This document shows, piece by piece, positions 16,183 to 24,546 of a DNA stretch of 64,000 nucleotides. Position numbers and translations under genes: made by a program. The notes beneath the pieces were generated by a model. It made no database searches. It was given only the letters and a program-made list of their open reading frames with translations, and was not told where the DNA came from. Origin of the DNA: CAVQAH01 sp963784195 (GTDB lineage Bacteria; Acidobacteriota; Vicinamibacteria; Vicinamibacterales; 2-12-FULL-66-21). Each line of letters starts with the position of its first letter. The stretch's first letter is position 1. The stretch covers positions 62,001 to 126,000 of the forward strand of contig CAWARA010000033.1 in assembly GCA_963784195.1 (NCBI GenBank), written 5' to 3'.

Positions 16183-16962
16183 ATGAAAATCGCCGTCTGC
16201 ATCAAACAGGTCGTCACCCGTGAATGGCAGCTGCGGGTGAACGAGGCTGGCACCTGGATTCGCGACACCGACGCCAGTTTCGAGCTGAACGAACCGGACG
16301 CCTACGCGCTCGAAGAGGCGTTGCGTCTCAAAGAGAAACACGGCGGCGAAGTGGTCGTCTGTTCCGCCGGTCCGTCTCGCGCGTCACAGGTCATCCGCGA
16401 GGCGCTCGCACGTGGCGCCGATCGCGCGATCCACGTCGAGTCGGACGCGCTCGTCGCTGCCGATGCCTTCACGGTGGCCGACGCGATCGCCTCAGCGATT
16501 CGCGACGAGAAGTTCGACCTCGTCCTCACCGGGCTGCAGTCCGACGATCAGGGCTTCGGTCAGGTTGGTGTCGTGCTGGCCGAGAAGCTGGGCATGCCGC
16601 ACGCGACCATCATCATGGAAGTGCAGGTCGCCCCTTCGACAAGCTCAGGGCAGGCGAGCCTTCGCGTCAAGCGCGAGCTCGAGGGCGGCTGGTTCCAGTG
16701 GATGACGCTGCCGCTGCCGGCGCTGTTGACGATCCAGAGCGGTATCAATCAGCTGCGCTATGCCACGTTGAAGGGCATCATGGCGGCGAAGAAGAAAGAG
16801 ATCCGCAAGGTAACGCCGCAAGCGGGCGTAGAAGCCACGGCGCGGATCCACCGCGTCTATTTCCCTGAGAAGGGGAAGAAGACGCAGATGATCGCCGGCT
16901 CGGCTGCGGACGCAGCAAAAGAGCTGGTCAAGAAGCTTCGCGACGACGCGAGGGTCATTTAG
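16183..16962 (+). CDS. etfB: Electron transfer flavoprotein beta subunit
   Basis: EtfB with EtfA carries electrons from acyl-CoA dehydrogenases to the quinone pool via ETF-QO. The 259-residue protein starts MKIAVCIKQVVTREWQLRVN and has DLVLTGLQSDDQGFGQVG, the AMP/FAD-domain signature, and LRVKRELEGG. Around residues 150-158 it carries an extra PSTSSGQAS segment encoded by the CTTCGACAAGCTCAGG repeat. It begins 3 nt after the fabF stop. Confidence 0.94.
   Translation: MKIAVCIKQVVTREWQLRVNEAGTWIRDTDASFELNEPDAYALEEALRLKEKHGGEVVVCSAGPSRASQVIREALARGADRAIHVESDALVAADAFTVADAIASAIRDEKFDLVLTGLQSDDQGFGQVGVVLAEKLGMPHATIIMEVQVAPSTSSGQASLRVKRELEGGWFQWMTLPLPALLTIQSGINQLRYATLKGIMAAKKKEIRKVTPQAGVEATARIHRVYFPEKGKKTQMIAGSAADAAKELVKKLRDDARVI
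16632..16650 (+). repeat. CCCTTCGACAAGCTCAGGG repeat inside etfB
   Basis: This 19-nt imperfect palindrome is a word I recognise as recurring in many environmental bacterial genomes. Here it is in frame within etfB and encodes about 8 residues that lengthen a loop between EVQVA and LRVKRELEGG. Confidence 0.8.
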
Positions 16963-16964
16963 TC

Positions 16965-17924
16965 ATGGTGTTGGTGATTGCTGAACAGCGCGACGGGAAG
17001 CTGAACCGCGCATCGTGGGAAACGTTCGCTGCCGCTCAGCAGGCTGGCGTGCCGGTCAAGGTCGTGGTGCCCGGATCGAATGTGGCGGCCGTGGCCAGCG
17101 AGGTCGCGGCGGCCGACGTGGCGGAAGTGATCGCGTTCGAGAGCCCCGCGCTGGAACACTACACGGCCGACGGGTACGTCATCGGCCTTGCCGCACTCAT
17201 CCAGGCGGAGCAGCCGTCGCTGGTGTTTCTGCCGCACACCTACCAGACCCGTGACTTCGCGCCAGCCCTGGCGACGAGGCTCGGACGCGCGCTCGTGACC
17301 GACGTGACGGGTCTCCGCAAAGAGGGCAGCGGACTCGTTTACACACGGCCGGTCTTCCAGGGAAAGCTGAACGCAGACGTGACGGCGAACGGCGCCGCTC
17401 CGCACCTGATCACGTTTCAGATCGGCGCGTTCCGCGCGGACGCGGCCGCACGCGGGAATGCTGCGGCTCCGGTGCGTCAGGCGCAGGCGGCTGTCGACGC
17501 GGGTGCCATCCGTCAGAAGCCGGAAGCGCCGTTCAAGGAAGCGAAGCAGGCGGTCGATCTGTCGCAGGCCGAGCGGATCGTGGCCGTCGGCCGCGGGATC
17601 AAGGGCCAGGAGCATCTGAAACTGGTCGAGCAGCTCGCGCAGGCGATCGGTGCCGAGATTGCCGCCTCGCGCCCGATCTGTGATGCCGGCTGGTTGCCCA
17701 TGGATCGCCAGATTGGAAGCTCCGGGCAGACCGTTGCGCCGAAACTCTACGTGGCGCTCGGCATCTCCGGTGCAATTCAACACCTCGTCGGGATGAAGGG
17801 ATCGCGGACGATCGTCGCCATCAACAAGGACCCCGAGGCGCCGATCTTCGAGATCGCCGACTACGGGATAGCGGGCGATCTCTTCGAGATCGTGCCGGCG
17901 ATGGTCGCGGAGCTGCAGAAATAG
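16965..17924 (+). CDS. etfA: Electron transfer flavoprotein alpha subunit
   Basis: The 319-residue EtfA has the C-terminal FAD-binding domain GRGIKGQEHLKLVEQLAQ, GASRPICDAGW-like ASRPICDAGWLPMDRQIGSSGQTVAPKLYVALGISGAIQH (the FAD signature region) and NKDPEAPIFEIADYGIAGDLFEIVP. It follows etfB by 2 nt and is followed by the ETF-QO gene 4 nt later, a complete electron-transfer operon. Confidence 0.95.
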   Translation: MVLVIAEQRDGKLNRASWETFAAAQQAGVPVKVVVPGSNVAAVASEVAAADVAEVIAFESPALEHYTADGYVIGLAALIQAEQPSLVFLPHTYQTRDFAPALATRLGRALVTDVTGLRKEGSGLVYTRPVFQGKLNADVTANGAAPHLITFQIGAFRADAAARGNAAAPVRQAQAAVDAGAIRQKPEAPFKEAKQAVDLSQAERIVAVGRGIKGQEHLKLVEQLAQAIGAEIAASRPICDAGWLPMDRQIGSSGQTVAPKLYVALGISGAIQHLVGMKGSRTIVAINKDPEAPIFEIADYGIAGDLFEIVPAMVAELQK

Positions 17925-17928
17925 ACCT

Positions 17929-19593
17929 GTGGAACGTGAGACGCTGGAAGTTGACGTCCTGATCGTCGGCGGCGGCCCGGCCGGCATGGCTGCGGCGCTG
18001 CGGCTGGCGCAACTCCAGAAACAGAAAGGCGGCGAGCCGCTCGCCATCGCAGTGCTCGAGAAGGCACGCGAGGCGGGCTCGCACATGCTCTCCGGCGCCG
18101 TGCTCGATCCCGGCGCACTCCGCCAGCTGATCCCCGACTTCAAGGAAAAAGGCGCGCCGCTCGCAGCCGAGGTGCACGACGAAGATGTGTACTTCCTGAC
18201 GCGCAGCACCAAGCTGCGCTTTCCGATCACGCCGCCGCCGCTCAGCAATCACGGCAACTACATCATCTCGCTGAATCGCTTCGTGAAGTGGATGGCCGGT
18301 CTCGTCGAGGCAGAAGGCATCGACATCTTCACTGGCTTTCCTGGCTCCGAGGTCTTGTACGACGGCAACCGCATCATCGGCGTCAGGACCGGCGATCGCG
18401 GGATCGGCAAGCACGGCGAGAAGAAGCCCACGTTCGAGCCGGGCGTCGACGTGCATGCCAAGGTCACCATCCTCACCGATGGCGTGCGCGGCAACCTGAC
18501 GAAAACGGTCGTGCGCCGCCTCGCTCTGGACGACGGGCGGTTGCCGCAGGTCTACGCGATCGGCATCAAGGAGTTGTGGGAGGTCCCCAAGGGTCGCGTC
18601 AAGCCGGGCTACGTCATGCACACCATGGGGTACCCGCTTCGCATGGAGGAGTTCGGCGGCGCGTTCCTCTATGCTTTGCAGGACGACCTGATCTCGGTCG
18701 GCTTCGTTGCCGGCCTCGACTACCGCGATCCGATGTTCGACCCGCACGTGAGCTTCCAGCATCTGAAGCGGCACCCGGCGGTGAGCTCGATCCTCTCCGG
18801 TGGCCAGATGGTCCGCTATGGGGCCAAGGCGCTCCCGGAAGGTGGCTGGTATACGGTCCCGCGCGTGTACGCTGACGGGTTGCTCATCGCCGGCGACGCC
18901 GGCGGCTTCGTCAACTCGATGCGCCTCAAGGGCATTCACCTGGCGATGCACACCGGCATGCTCGCAGGGCAGGCGGCGTTCGAGGCGATCGCGGCGGGAG
19001 ACACGTCGGCGGCACGCTTGAAGACATACGCGGACCTGATCGACGCAAGCGACGTGCGGCGGGAGCTCTATCCCGTCCGAAACGTTCACCAGGCATTCGG
19101 GTACGGCTTGCTTCCGGGAGTTGCGTTCGCGGGCCTCTCGCTGGTGTCCGGCGGCTGGTGGATTCGCGATCCGATGCCCTCGCATGCCGGTCATGAACGG
19201 ATCGTGAAGGTCGCCGAGTACTATCGTGACGGCCGCCCGGATCCGGACTCGACCGTCAACCCCGCCAAGATCGACCGTCAGCTGACTTTCGATCGCCTGA
19301 CGAACGTGCATTTTTCGGGCACCCGGCACTCCGAAGATCAGCCATCCCACCTCATCGTTCACGACACCGACATCTGCCGCACGCGGTGCCGCGAGGAATA
19401 CGGCAATCCGTGCACGCGCTTCTGTCCCGCGAACGTCTACGAGATGGTCGACGCCGGTGACGGAACCAAGCGCCTGCAGATCAACGCGTCGAACTGCGTC
19501 CACTGCAAGACGTGCGACATCATGGATCCGTATCAGATCATCGACTGGGTTCCTCCCGAGGGCGGCGGCGGGCCGAATTACGAAGGCATGTAA
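17929..19593 (+). CDS. Electron transfer flavoprotein-ubiquinone/menaquinone oxidoreductase
   Basis: The 554-residue ETF-QO is a membrane-associated flavoprotein passing electrons from ETF to quinone. It shows the FAD dinucleotide fold VGGGPAGMAAALRLAQ near the N-terminus, SGAVLDPGAL, LIAGDAGGFVNSMRLKGIHLAM, and a C-terminal 4Fe-4S domain (CRTRC...PCTRFCPANVYEM, NASNCVHCKTCDIMDPYQ, ending GGGGPNYEGM). The GTG start at 17929 is the only codon in the right position. In an organism that makes menaquinone the acceptor is presumably menaquinone. Confidence 0.95.
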   Translation: MERETLEVDVLIVGGGPAGMAAALRLAQLQKQKGGEPLAIAVLEKAREAGSHMLSGAVLDPGALRQLIPDFKEKGAPLAAEVHDEDVYFLTRSTKLRFPITPPPLSNHGNYIISLNRFVKWMAGLVEAEGIDIFTGFPGSEVLYDGNRIIGVRTGDRGIGKHGEKKPTFEPGVDVHAKVTILTDGVRGNLTKTVVRRLALDDGRLPQVYAIGIKELWEVPKGRVKPGYVMHTMGYPLRMEEFGGAFLYALQDDLISVGFVAGLDYRDPMFDPHVSFQHLKRHPAVSSILSGGQMVRYGAKALPEGGWYTVPRVYADGLLIAGDAGGFVNSMRLKGIHLAMHTGMLAGQAAFEAIAAGDTSAARLKTYADLIDASDVRRELYPVRNVHQAFGYGLLPGVAFAGLSLVSGGWWIRDPMPSHAGHERIVKVAEYYRDGRPDPDSTVNPAKIDRQLTFDRLTNVHFSGTRHSEDQPSHLIVHDTDICRTRCREEYGNPCTRFCPANVYEMVDAGDGTKRLQINASNCVHCKTCDIMDPYQIIDWVPPEGGGGPNYEGM

Positions 19594-19627
19594 TGGGCGA
19601 TGGGCAATGGGCGATGGGCGATGGGCA
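19593..19627. repeat. GATGGGC 7-nt tandem array
   Basis: About five units of (C/A)GATGGG(C/A) follow the ETF-QO stop directly. The reverse-complement array CCCATCG is at 51851-51901. Confidence 0.8.
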
Positions 19628-19664
19628 TGACGAGGGTCAGACGATGTCAGTTCGCGAATCGCAT

Positions 19665-19742
19665 CGTCGTGAACCTACGTCTTGAACCATCGTCGTGAAC
19701 CTTCGTCCTGAACCATCGTCGTGAACCCCCGTCATGAACCCC
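19665..19742 (+). repeat. Six tandem 13-nt units CGTCNTGAACCNN
   Basis: Six consecutive 13-nt units starting CGTCGTGAACC, CGTCTTGAACC, CGTCGTGAACC, CGTCCTGAACC, CGTCGTGAACC and CGTCATGAACC vary at position 5 and in the last two bases. The GTG start of the next gene lies inside the fifth unit. Confidence 0.88.
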
Positions 19743-20407
19743 CGTCAGGAGTCCTCACGACCGGACAACGGCTCCAGGCCGCCGGCATTGCCGCCGTCGT
19801 TTCACCGCTCGTCGGCGCTCTCTGCAAGACCTTGACGTGGCGGGTCGAGGGGATCGAGCACTACGACGAGGTCCTGCGTTCGGGCCACCAGCCAATAATG
19901 GGTTTCTGGCACGGCCGCATACTCCCGGCCTTCTACTACTTTCGCGACCGCGGCATCGTGGTGATCACCAGCCAGAATTTCGACGGGGAATGGATCGCGC
20001 GGGTGATCGAACGCTACGGGTTCGGCACGGCGCGAGGCTCGACGTCACGTGGGGGCGCCCGTGCGCTCGTGCAGCTCCGCCGCGACCTCATGAACGGCCG
20101 GCCGGCCGGCTTCACGCTGGATGGACCTCGCGGGCCTGCGAGAATTGCCCAGCCGGGAGCAGTCTGGCTCGCGGGCGCAACAGGCCATCCGCTCCTGCCG
20201 TTTCACCTCGAGGCTGCCCGCTACTGGTCGATGTCGAGCTGGGATCGCACGCAGATTCCGAGGCCGTACACGACCGTCTCCGTCGTCATGGGTGAACCGA
20301 TGTACGTCGAGCGAACGGACCCGGAGTTGATTGAAGAAATGCGCGTCCGCCTTCAGGGCTCGCTGGTGAGGCTCGAGAAACGCGCGCTCGCACTGCTTGC
20401 GAGCTGA
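19721..20407 (+). CDS. Lysophospholipid acyltransferase-like protein (DUF374)
   Basis: The 228-residue protein of the LPLAT-like DUF374 family has a GFWHGRILPAFYYFR catalytic-His region, GTARGSTSRGGARAL and FTLDGPRGPARIAQPGAVWLA, which match the family. Members are thought to acylate lipid A or phospholipid precursors at the inner membrane. The only usable start is GTG at 19721 inside the 13-nt tandem array, so the first ~12 residues are repeat-encoded (MNPRHEPPSGV). Confidence 0.82.
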   Translation: MNPRHEPPSGVLTTGQRLQAAGIAAVVSPLVGALCKTLTWRVEGIEHYDEVLRSGHQPIMGFWHGRILPAFYYFRDRGIVVITSQNFDGEWIARVIERYGFGTARGSTSRGGARALVQLRRDLMNGRPAGFTLDGPRGPARIAQPGAVWLAGATGHPLLPFHLEAARYWSMSSWDRTQIPRPYTTVSVVMGEPMYVERTDPELIEEMRVRLQGSLVRLEKRALALLAS

Positions 20408-20418
20408 GAGCTCATTTC

Positions 20419-21444
20419 ATGATTGTGATCACCTCTACTGACTTCGATCAGCACGTGACGCCCCCAGGGCATCCGGAGCGTCCGGAACGCGCTCATGTGT
20501 TCGATGCGGTCGCGGCCGAATGGCGCGACAACGGTGGCCGGCTGCTGCAGCCTCGCGCTGTAACGCGCGAGGAGCTGGAGCGCGTCCACGATTCAGCGTA
20601 TCTCGACCGAATCGCCGCATCGGACGGGCAGGCGGTGATGCTCGATCCCGACACGTTCACGTCGCCTGATTCGTTGCACGTTGCGCAGCTGGCCGCCGGC
20701 GCTGCCGTTCAGGCCGCGGCGCACGCGGTCGACCAGAACGAACCGGCGTTCGCACTGGTTCGTCCGCCCGGCCACCATGCCGAGCGCGATCGAGCGATGG
20801 GGTTCTGCCTCTATAACAACGTGGCAGTTGCGGCCGCTGCCATGCTTCACCGCGGCCTCCAGCGCATCGCCGTCGTCGATATCGACGTGCACCACGGGAA
20901 CGGCACACAGTGGATCTTCTATGACGACCCGCGCGTCCTTTATGTATCGACGCATCAGTATCCGTTCTACCCGGGGACCGGCGCAGCTGACGAGATCGGA
21001 ACCGGCAAGGGCAAGGGCTTCACGGTCAACGTGCCCATGGAGGCTGGCTGCGATGACGGAGACTACGGGCTGGTTTACGGGGCAATCGTAGAGCCAGTGC
21101 TCGATGAGTTTGCGCCGGAGCTGCTGATCGTGTCGGCAGGCTTCGACGCTCACGAGCGCGATCCGCTCGCATCGATGCGGCTGACGACGTCCGGTTACGG
21201 AAAGATCGTGGCCGGATTGCGCGACGTCGCGGGCCGGCACGGCGCGCTGGCGCTGGTGACTGAAGGTGGTTACGACCTTGGTGCGCTGGCGGCCTGCCTC
21301 GAGACGTCGTTCGGCATCCTTTCAGGCAAGGAGCCTCATGCCGCCGAGGCCGCTGTTGCGGCGCCCGGCCGAAGCCCGGTTCGCGGTCAACGGGCCGTCG
21401 CCGCTGCGCGGACATCCCTGAAGCCCTTCTGGCGTGGGATATAA
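20419..21444 (+). CDS. Histone-deacetylase/AcuC-family zinc deacetylase
   Basis: The 341-residue arginase-fold deacetylase shows the catalytic signature RPPGHHAERDRAMGFCLYNNVAVAA, the zinc ligands in DIDVHHGNGTQWIFYDD, and SAGFDAHERDPLA. Bacterial members act on acetylated proteins, acetoin-linked acetyl-CoA synthetase or acetylpolyamines; the substrate is not evident here. It starts 11 nt after the acyltransferase and overlaps the region just upstream of leuS. Confidence 0.9.
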   Translation: MIVITSTDFDQHVTPPGHPERPERAHVFDAVAAEWRDNGGRLLQPRAVTREELERVHDSAYLDRIAASDGQAVMLDPDTFTSPDSLHVAQLAAGAAVQAAAHAVDQNEPAFALVRPPGHHAERDRAMGFCLYNNVAVAAAAMLHRGLQRIAVVDIDVHHGNGTQWIFYDDPRVLYVSTHQYPFYPGTGAADEIGTGKGKGFTVNVPMEAGCDDGDYGLVYGAIVEPVLDEFAPELLIVSAGFDAHERDPLASMRLTTSGYGKIVAGLRDVAGRHGALALVTEGGYDLGALAACLETSFGILSGKEPHAAEAAVAAPGRSPVRGQRAVAAARTSLKPFWRGI

Positions 21445-21445
21445 T
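21440..21445 (+). promoter_or_regulatory. -10 element TATAAT at the leuS start
   Basis: A perfect TATAAT followed by TTTTG lies at the 3' end of the deacetylase gene. The predicted transcription start (6-10 nt downstream) falls on or just before the GTG at 21455, suggesting a leaderless leuS transcript. The -35 region is not convincing. Confidence 0.45.
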
Positions 21446-21454
21446 TTTTGGATC

Positions 21455-24004
21455 GTGCCCGAGTACAAGCCCCAGACAATCGAAAAGAAGTGGCAGGAAC
21501 GGTGGCGCTCCCAGCGCGCGTTCGAGGTCGCTGAGGATCCCGCCAAGCCGAAGTACTACTGCCTCGAGATGTTCGCGTACCCCTCCGGACACGCGCACGT
21601 CGGGCACCTCCGCAATTACATGATCGGCGACGTCGTCGCGCGCATGAAGCGGATGCGCGGCTTCAACGTCCTCCACCCGTTCGGCTGGGACGCTTTCGGC
21701 CTGCCCGCGGAAAACGCGGCGATCAAGAACAAGACGCACCCCGAGACGTGGACGCTCGAGAACATCGCCCACATGAAGGGGCAGCTCCAGCGGATGGGGA
21801 TCAGCTACGCGTGGGATCGCGAGATCGCCACCTGTCTGCCCGACTACTACAAGTGGAACCAGTGGATGTTCCTGAAGATGCTGGAGCGCGACCTTGCGTT
21901 TCGGCGTCGATCGAGCGTGAACTGGTGTCCGAGCTGCAACACCGTGCTGGCCAACGAGCAGGTCGTCGACGGCGGGTGCTGGCGCTGCGGAACGCCGGTC
22001 GTGACCCGCGAGCTCGAGCAGTGGTTCTTCCGGATCACGCGATACGCCGACGAGCTGCTGAGCGCCGCCGAGGGTCTGAGCCAGTGGCCCGAGAAGGTGC
22101 TGACGATGCAGCGGAACTGGATCGGGCGCTCCGAAGGTGCGCGCGTCCGGTTCGCGCTGTCCGACGCACGCGACGCGTCCGATGGCATCGAGGTGTTCAC
22201 GACGCGGATCGACACGATCTTCGGCGCCAACTTCATCATGCTCGCGCCCGAGCACGCGCTCGTCCAGAAGTGGAGCGCGGAGGGTGGCGCTTCGTTCGCT
22301 GACAACCTCAAGCGGTTTCAGGGCCAGGATCGCACGGCGCGGATGACCGGCGAGGTTGAGAAGGAAGGCTTCGACACCGGTCGGACGGCCATCAACCCGT
22401 TCACGAACCGCCCCGTTCCGATCTGGGTCGCCAACTTCGTGCTCGTCGAATACGGCACGGGTGCGGTCATGGGGGTGCCAGGGCACGATCAGCGCGACTT
22501 CGAGTTCGCCCGCAAGTACGGCTTGCCGATCACGGTCGTGGTACAGCCTCGCGAGCGTCAGGTCGACGTCGCAACGATGACCGAGCCGTACGACGGCCCT
22601 GGTATCGTCGTGGACTCTGGTGAGTTCTCGGGGATGAGCACCGACGAGGCGCTGGACAAGATGGCCGCGTGGGCCGAAGCCCGCGGAATCGGTGAGCGGA
22701 CCGTTCAGTACCGGTTGAAGGACTGGGGCATCTCGCGTCAGCGCTACTGGGGCACGCCGATACCGGTGCTCTACTGCGACAAGTGCGGCATGGTGCCGGT
22801 GCCGTACGACGATCTGCCCGTGCTGTTACCCAAAACCGCCGAGTTCAGCGGCCGCGGCGATTCGCCGCTCGGGCAGATTCCGGAATTCGTCAACACCACG
22901 TGTCCGGAGTGCGGCGGGCCCGCCCGCCGCGAGACCGACACGATGGATACCTTCGTCGATTCATCCTGGTACTTCTATCGGTTCTGCGACCCGCACAACG
23001 AGCAGCTGCCGTTCGACCCAGAAACGGTGGGTTACTGGGGCCCGGTCGACTTCTACGTCGGCGGCATCGAGCACGCGATCCTGCACCTCATCTACTCGCG
23101 GTTCTTCGCACGCGTCTTCCGCGATCTGGGGATGACCGTCCTGTCCGAGCCGTTCAGCCATCTGCTGACCCAGGGCATGGTGCTGAAGAACGGCGATGTC
23201 ATGTCGAAGTCCAAGGGCAACGTCGTCGACCCGGACGACATGATTCAGAAGTACGGCGCCGACGCGACGCGGCTGTACGTCATGTTCGTGGCGCCGCCCG
23301 AGAAGGAAATCGAGTGGACCGACGCGGGACTCGAGGGAAGCTTCCGCTTCCTGGCCAGGGTCTGGCGGCTCGTGGATCAGGTCTGCGAAATGATCGGCGG
23401 TGACGGGATTCCTGTGCCCGACGAGCTCGAGCTGAACGACGCGGAGCGCGCGCTCAGGCGGAAGACGCACGAGACGATCCGCCGGGTCACGGTCGATCTC
23501 GACCAGCGCTTCCATCTGAATACCGCGATCTCTGCGCTGATGGAGCTCGTCAACGAGGTGTACGCGTTCTGCGGACCTGGCGGGTGCGTGCGCATCGGGC
23601 GCGACTCGGACGCGGGGGGAGCCGTCGGCACGGTCGAGCGCGCCGCAACCGTGGCGGTTCTGAAGGAGGCCGTCGAGGCGGTGGTGCTCATGATCTCGCC
23701 TTTCGCCCCGCACATGGCTGAGGAGCTCTGGGAGTCGCTCGGGCACAAGGATGGCGTAACATCCGCTGGCTGGCCGCAGTTCCAGGAGTCTGTGGCCAAG
23801 GCTCAGGAGGTCGTGGTTCCGGTGCAGGTGAACGGCAAGCTGCGCGCGCGCCTCACAGTTCCTGCCGAGACGACTGACGATCAGTTGAAGGAAGCGGCAT
23901 TGGCGGATCCGCAGGTTCAGAAACATCTCGAAGGGAAGACGGTGCGAAAGGTTGTCGTGGCAGGTGGTGCCACGGGTCGCCTCGTCAGCATCGTCGTGAG
24001 CTGA
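21455..24004 (+). CDS. leuS: Leucyl-tRNA synthetase
   Basis: The 849-residue class I synthetase has the HIGH-type motif in YPSGHAHVGHLRNY, the zinc-finger-like WCPSCNTVLANEQV, an editing domain (GTGAVMGVPGHDQRDFEFA, with the T-rich region before it), DSSWYFYRFCDP and the KMSKS-type loop VMSKSKGNVVDPDD. GTG at 21455 is preferred over an ATG-like start at 21434 that would lie before the -10 box. The TGA overlaps the ATG of lptE. Confidence 0.96.
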   Translation: MPEYKPQTIEKKWQERWRSQRAFEVAEDPAKPKYYCLEMFAYPSGHAHVGHLRNYMIGDVVARMKRMRGFNVLHPFGWDAFGLPAENAAIKNKTHPETWTLENIAHMKGQLQRMGISYAWDREIATCLPDYYKWNQWMFLKMLERDLAFRRRSSVNWCPSCNTVLANEQVVDGGCWRCGTPVVTRELEQWFFRITRYADELLSAAEGLSQWPEKVLTMQRNWIGRSEGARVRFALSDARDASDGIEVFTTRIDTIFGANFIMLAPEHALVQKWSAEGGASFADNLKRFQGQDRTARMTGEVEKEGFDTGRTAINPFTNRPVPIWVANFVLVEYGTGAVMGVPGHDQRDFEFARKYGLPITVVVQPRERQVDVATMTEPYDGPGIVVDSGEFSGMSTDEALDKMAAWAEARGIGERTVQYRLKDWGISRQRYWGTPIPVLYCDKCGMVPVPYDDLPVLLPKTAEFSGRGDSPLGQIPEFVNTTCPECGGPARRETDTMDTFVDSSWYFYRFCDPHNEQLPFDPETVGYWGPVDFYVGGIEHAILHLIYSRFFARVFRDLGMTVLSEPFSHLLTQGMVLKNGDVMSKSKGNVVDPDDMIQKYGADATRLYVMFVAPPEKEIEWTDAGLEGSFRFLARVWRLVDQVCEMIGGDGIPVPDELELNDAERALRRKTHETIRRVTVDLDQRFHLNTAISALMELVNEVYAFCGPGGCVRIGRDSDAGGAVGTVERAATVAVLKEAVEAVVLMISPFAPHMAEELWESLGHKDGVTSAGWPQFQESVAKAQEVVVPVQVNGKLRARLTVPAETTDDQLKEAALADPQVQKHLEGKTVRKVVVAGGATGRLVSIVVS

Positions 24005-24546
24005 TGCTGAGACGCCGGGCCCTTACATTGATCACGGTAATGCTCGCGGCAACGGCCGCGTCCGGTTGCGGATACTCGCTGGCCGGCCGCGGCTCGTTCC
24101 TGCCCGCCTACATCAAGACGATCGGCGTTCCGCTGTTTACGAACAACACGCCGGTCTTCAACGTCGAACAGCGAATTACCGACAGGGTCCGATCGGAGCT
24201 GATCGGACGGGGCCGGTACAAGGTCGAAACCGGCCGCACCGGTGTGGACGCAGTGCTCCTTGGCGAGATCGTCTCGCTCACGGGCGCGCCGGCGGCGTTC
24301 AATCCACAACAACAGGCGACGCGATACGCGCTGACCCTGGTCGTCAAAGTCGAGTTCCGCGATCTCAAAACCGACAAGGTCCTCTGGTCCAACCCCGGGA
24401 TGCAGTTCACCGAACAGTACGACGTCACCACCGTCACGACCGGCCTGGATGCTTCCGCGTTTCTCGGACAGGACGCCAACGCGCTCGAGCGGCTCGCCTC
24501 GGAGTTCGCGCGCGCGCTCGTGAGCGCCATCCTCGAGGCGTTCTGA
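24004..24546 (+). CDS. lptE: LptE-family LPS-assembly lipoprotein
   Basis: The 180-residue lipoprotein has a signal peptide and lipobox TAASGC (Cys near residue 22) followed by GYSLAGRGSFLPAYIKTIGVPLFTNNT, the start of the LptE/RlpB domain. LptE plugs LptD in the outer membrane and helps insert LPS. The leuS-lptE-holA order is widely conserved in diderms, and both junctions overlap by one base here. This is strong evidence for an LPS-type outer membrane. Confidence 0.9.
   Translation: MLRRRALTLITVMLAATAASGCGYSLAGRGSFLPAYIKTIGVPLFTNNTPVFNVEQRITDRVRSELIGRGRYKVETGRTGVDAVLLGEIVSLTGAPAAFNPQQQATRYALTLVVKVEFRDLKTDKVLWSNPGMQFTEQYDVTTVTTGLDASAFLGQDANALERLASEFARALVSAILEAF

Noticed and set aside
19593..19742. 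Possible CRISPR array
   Set aside because: The units are contiguous 7-nt and 13-nt tandem repeats without spacers, and no cas genes are present.
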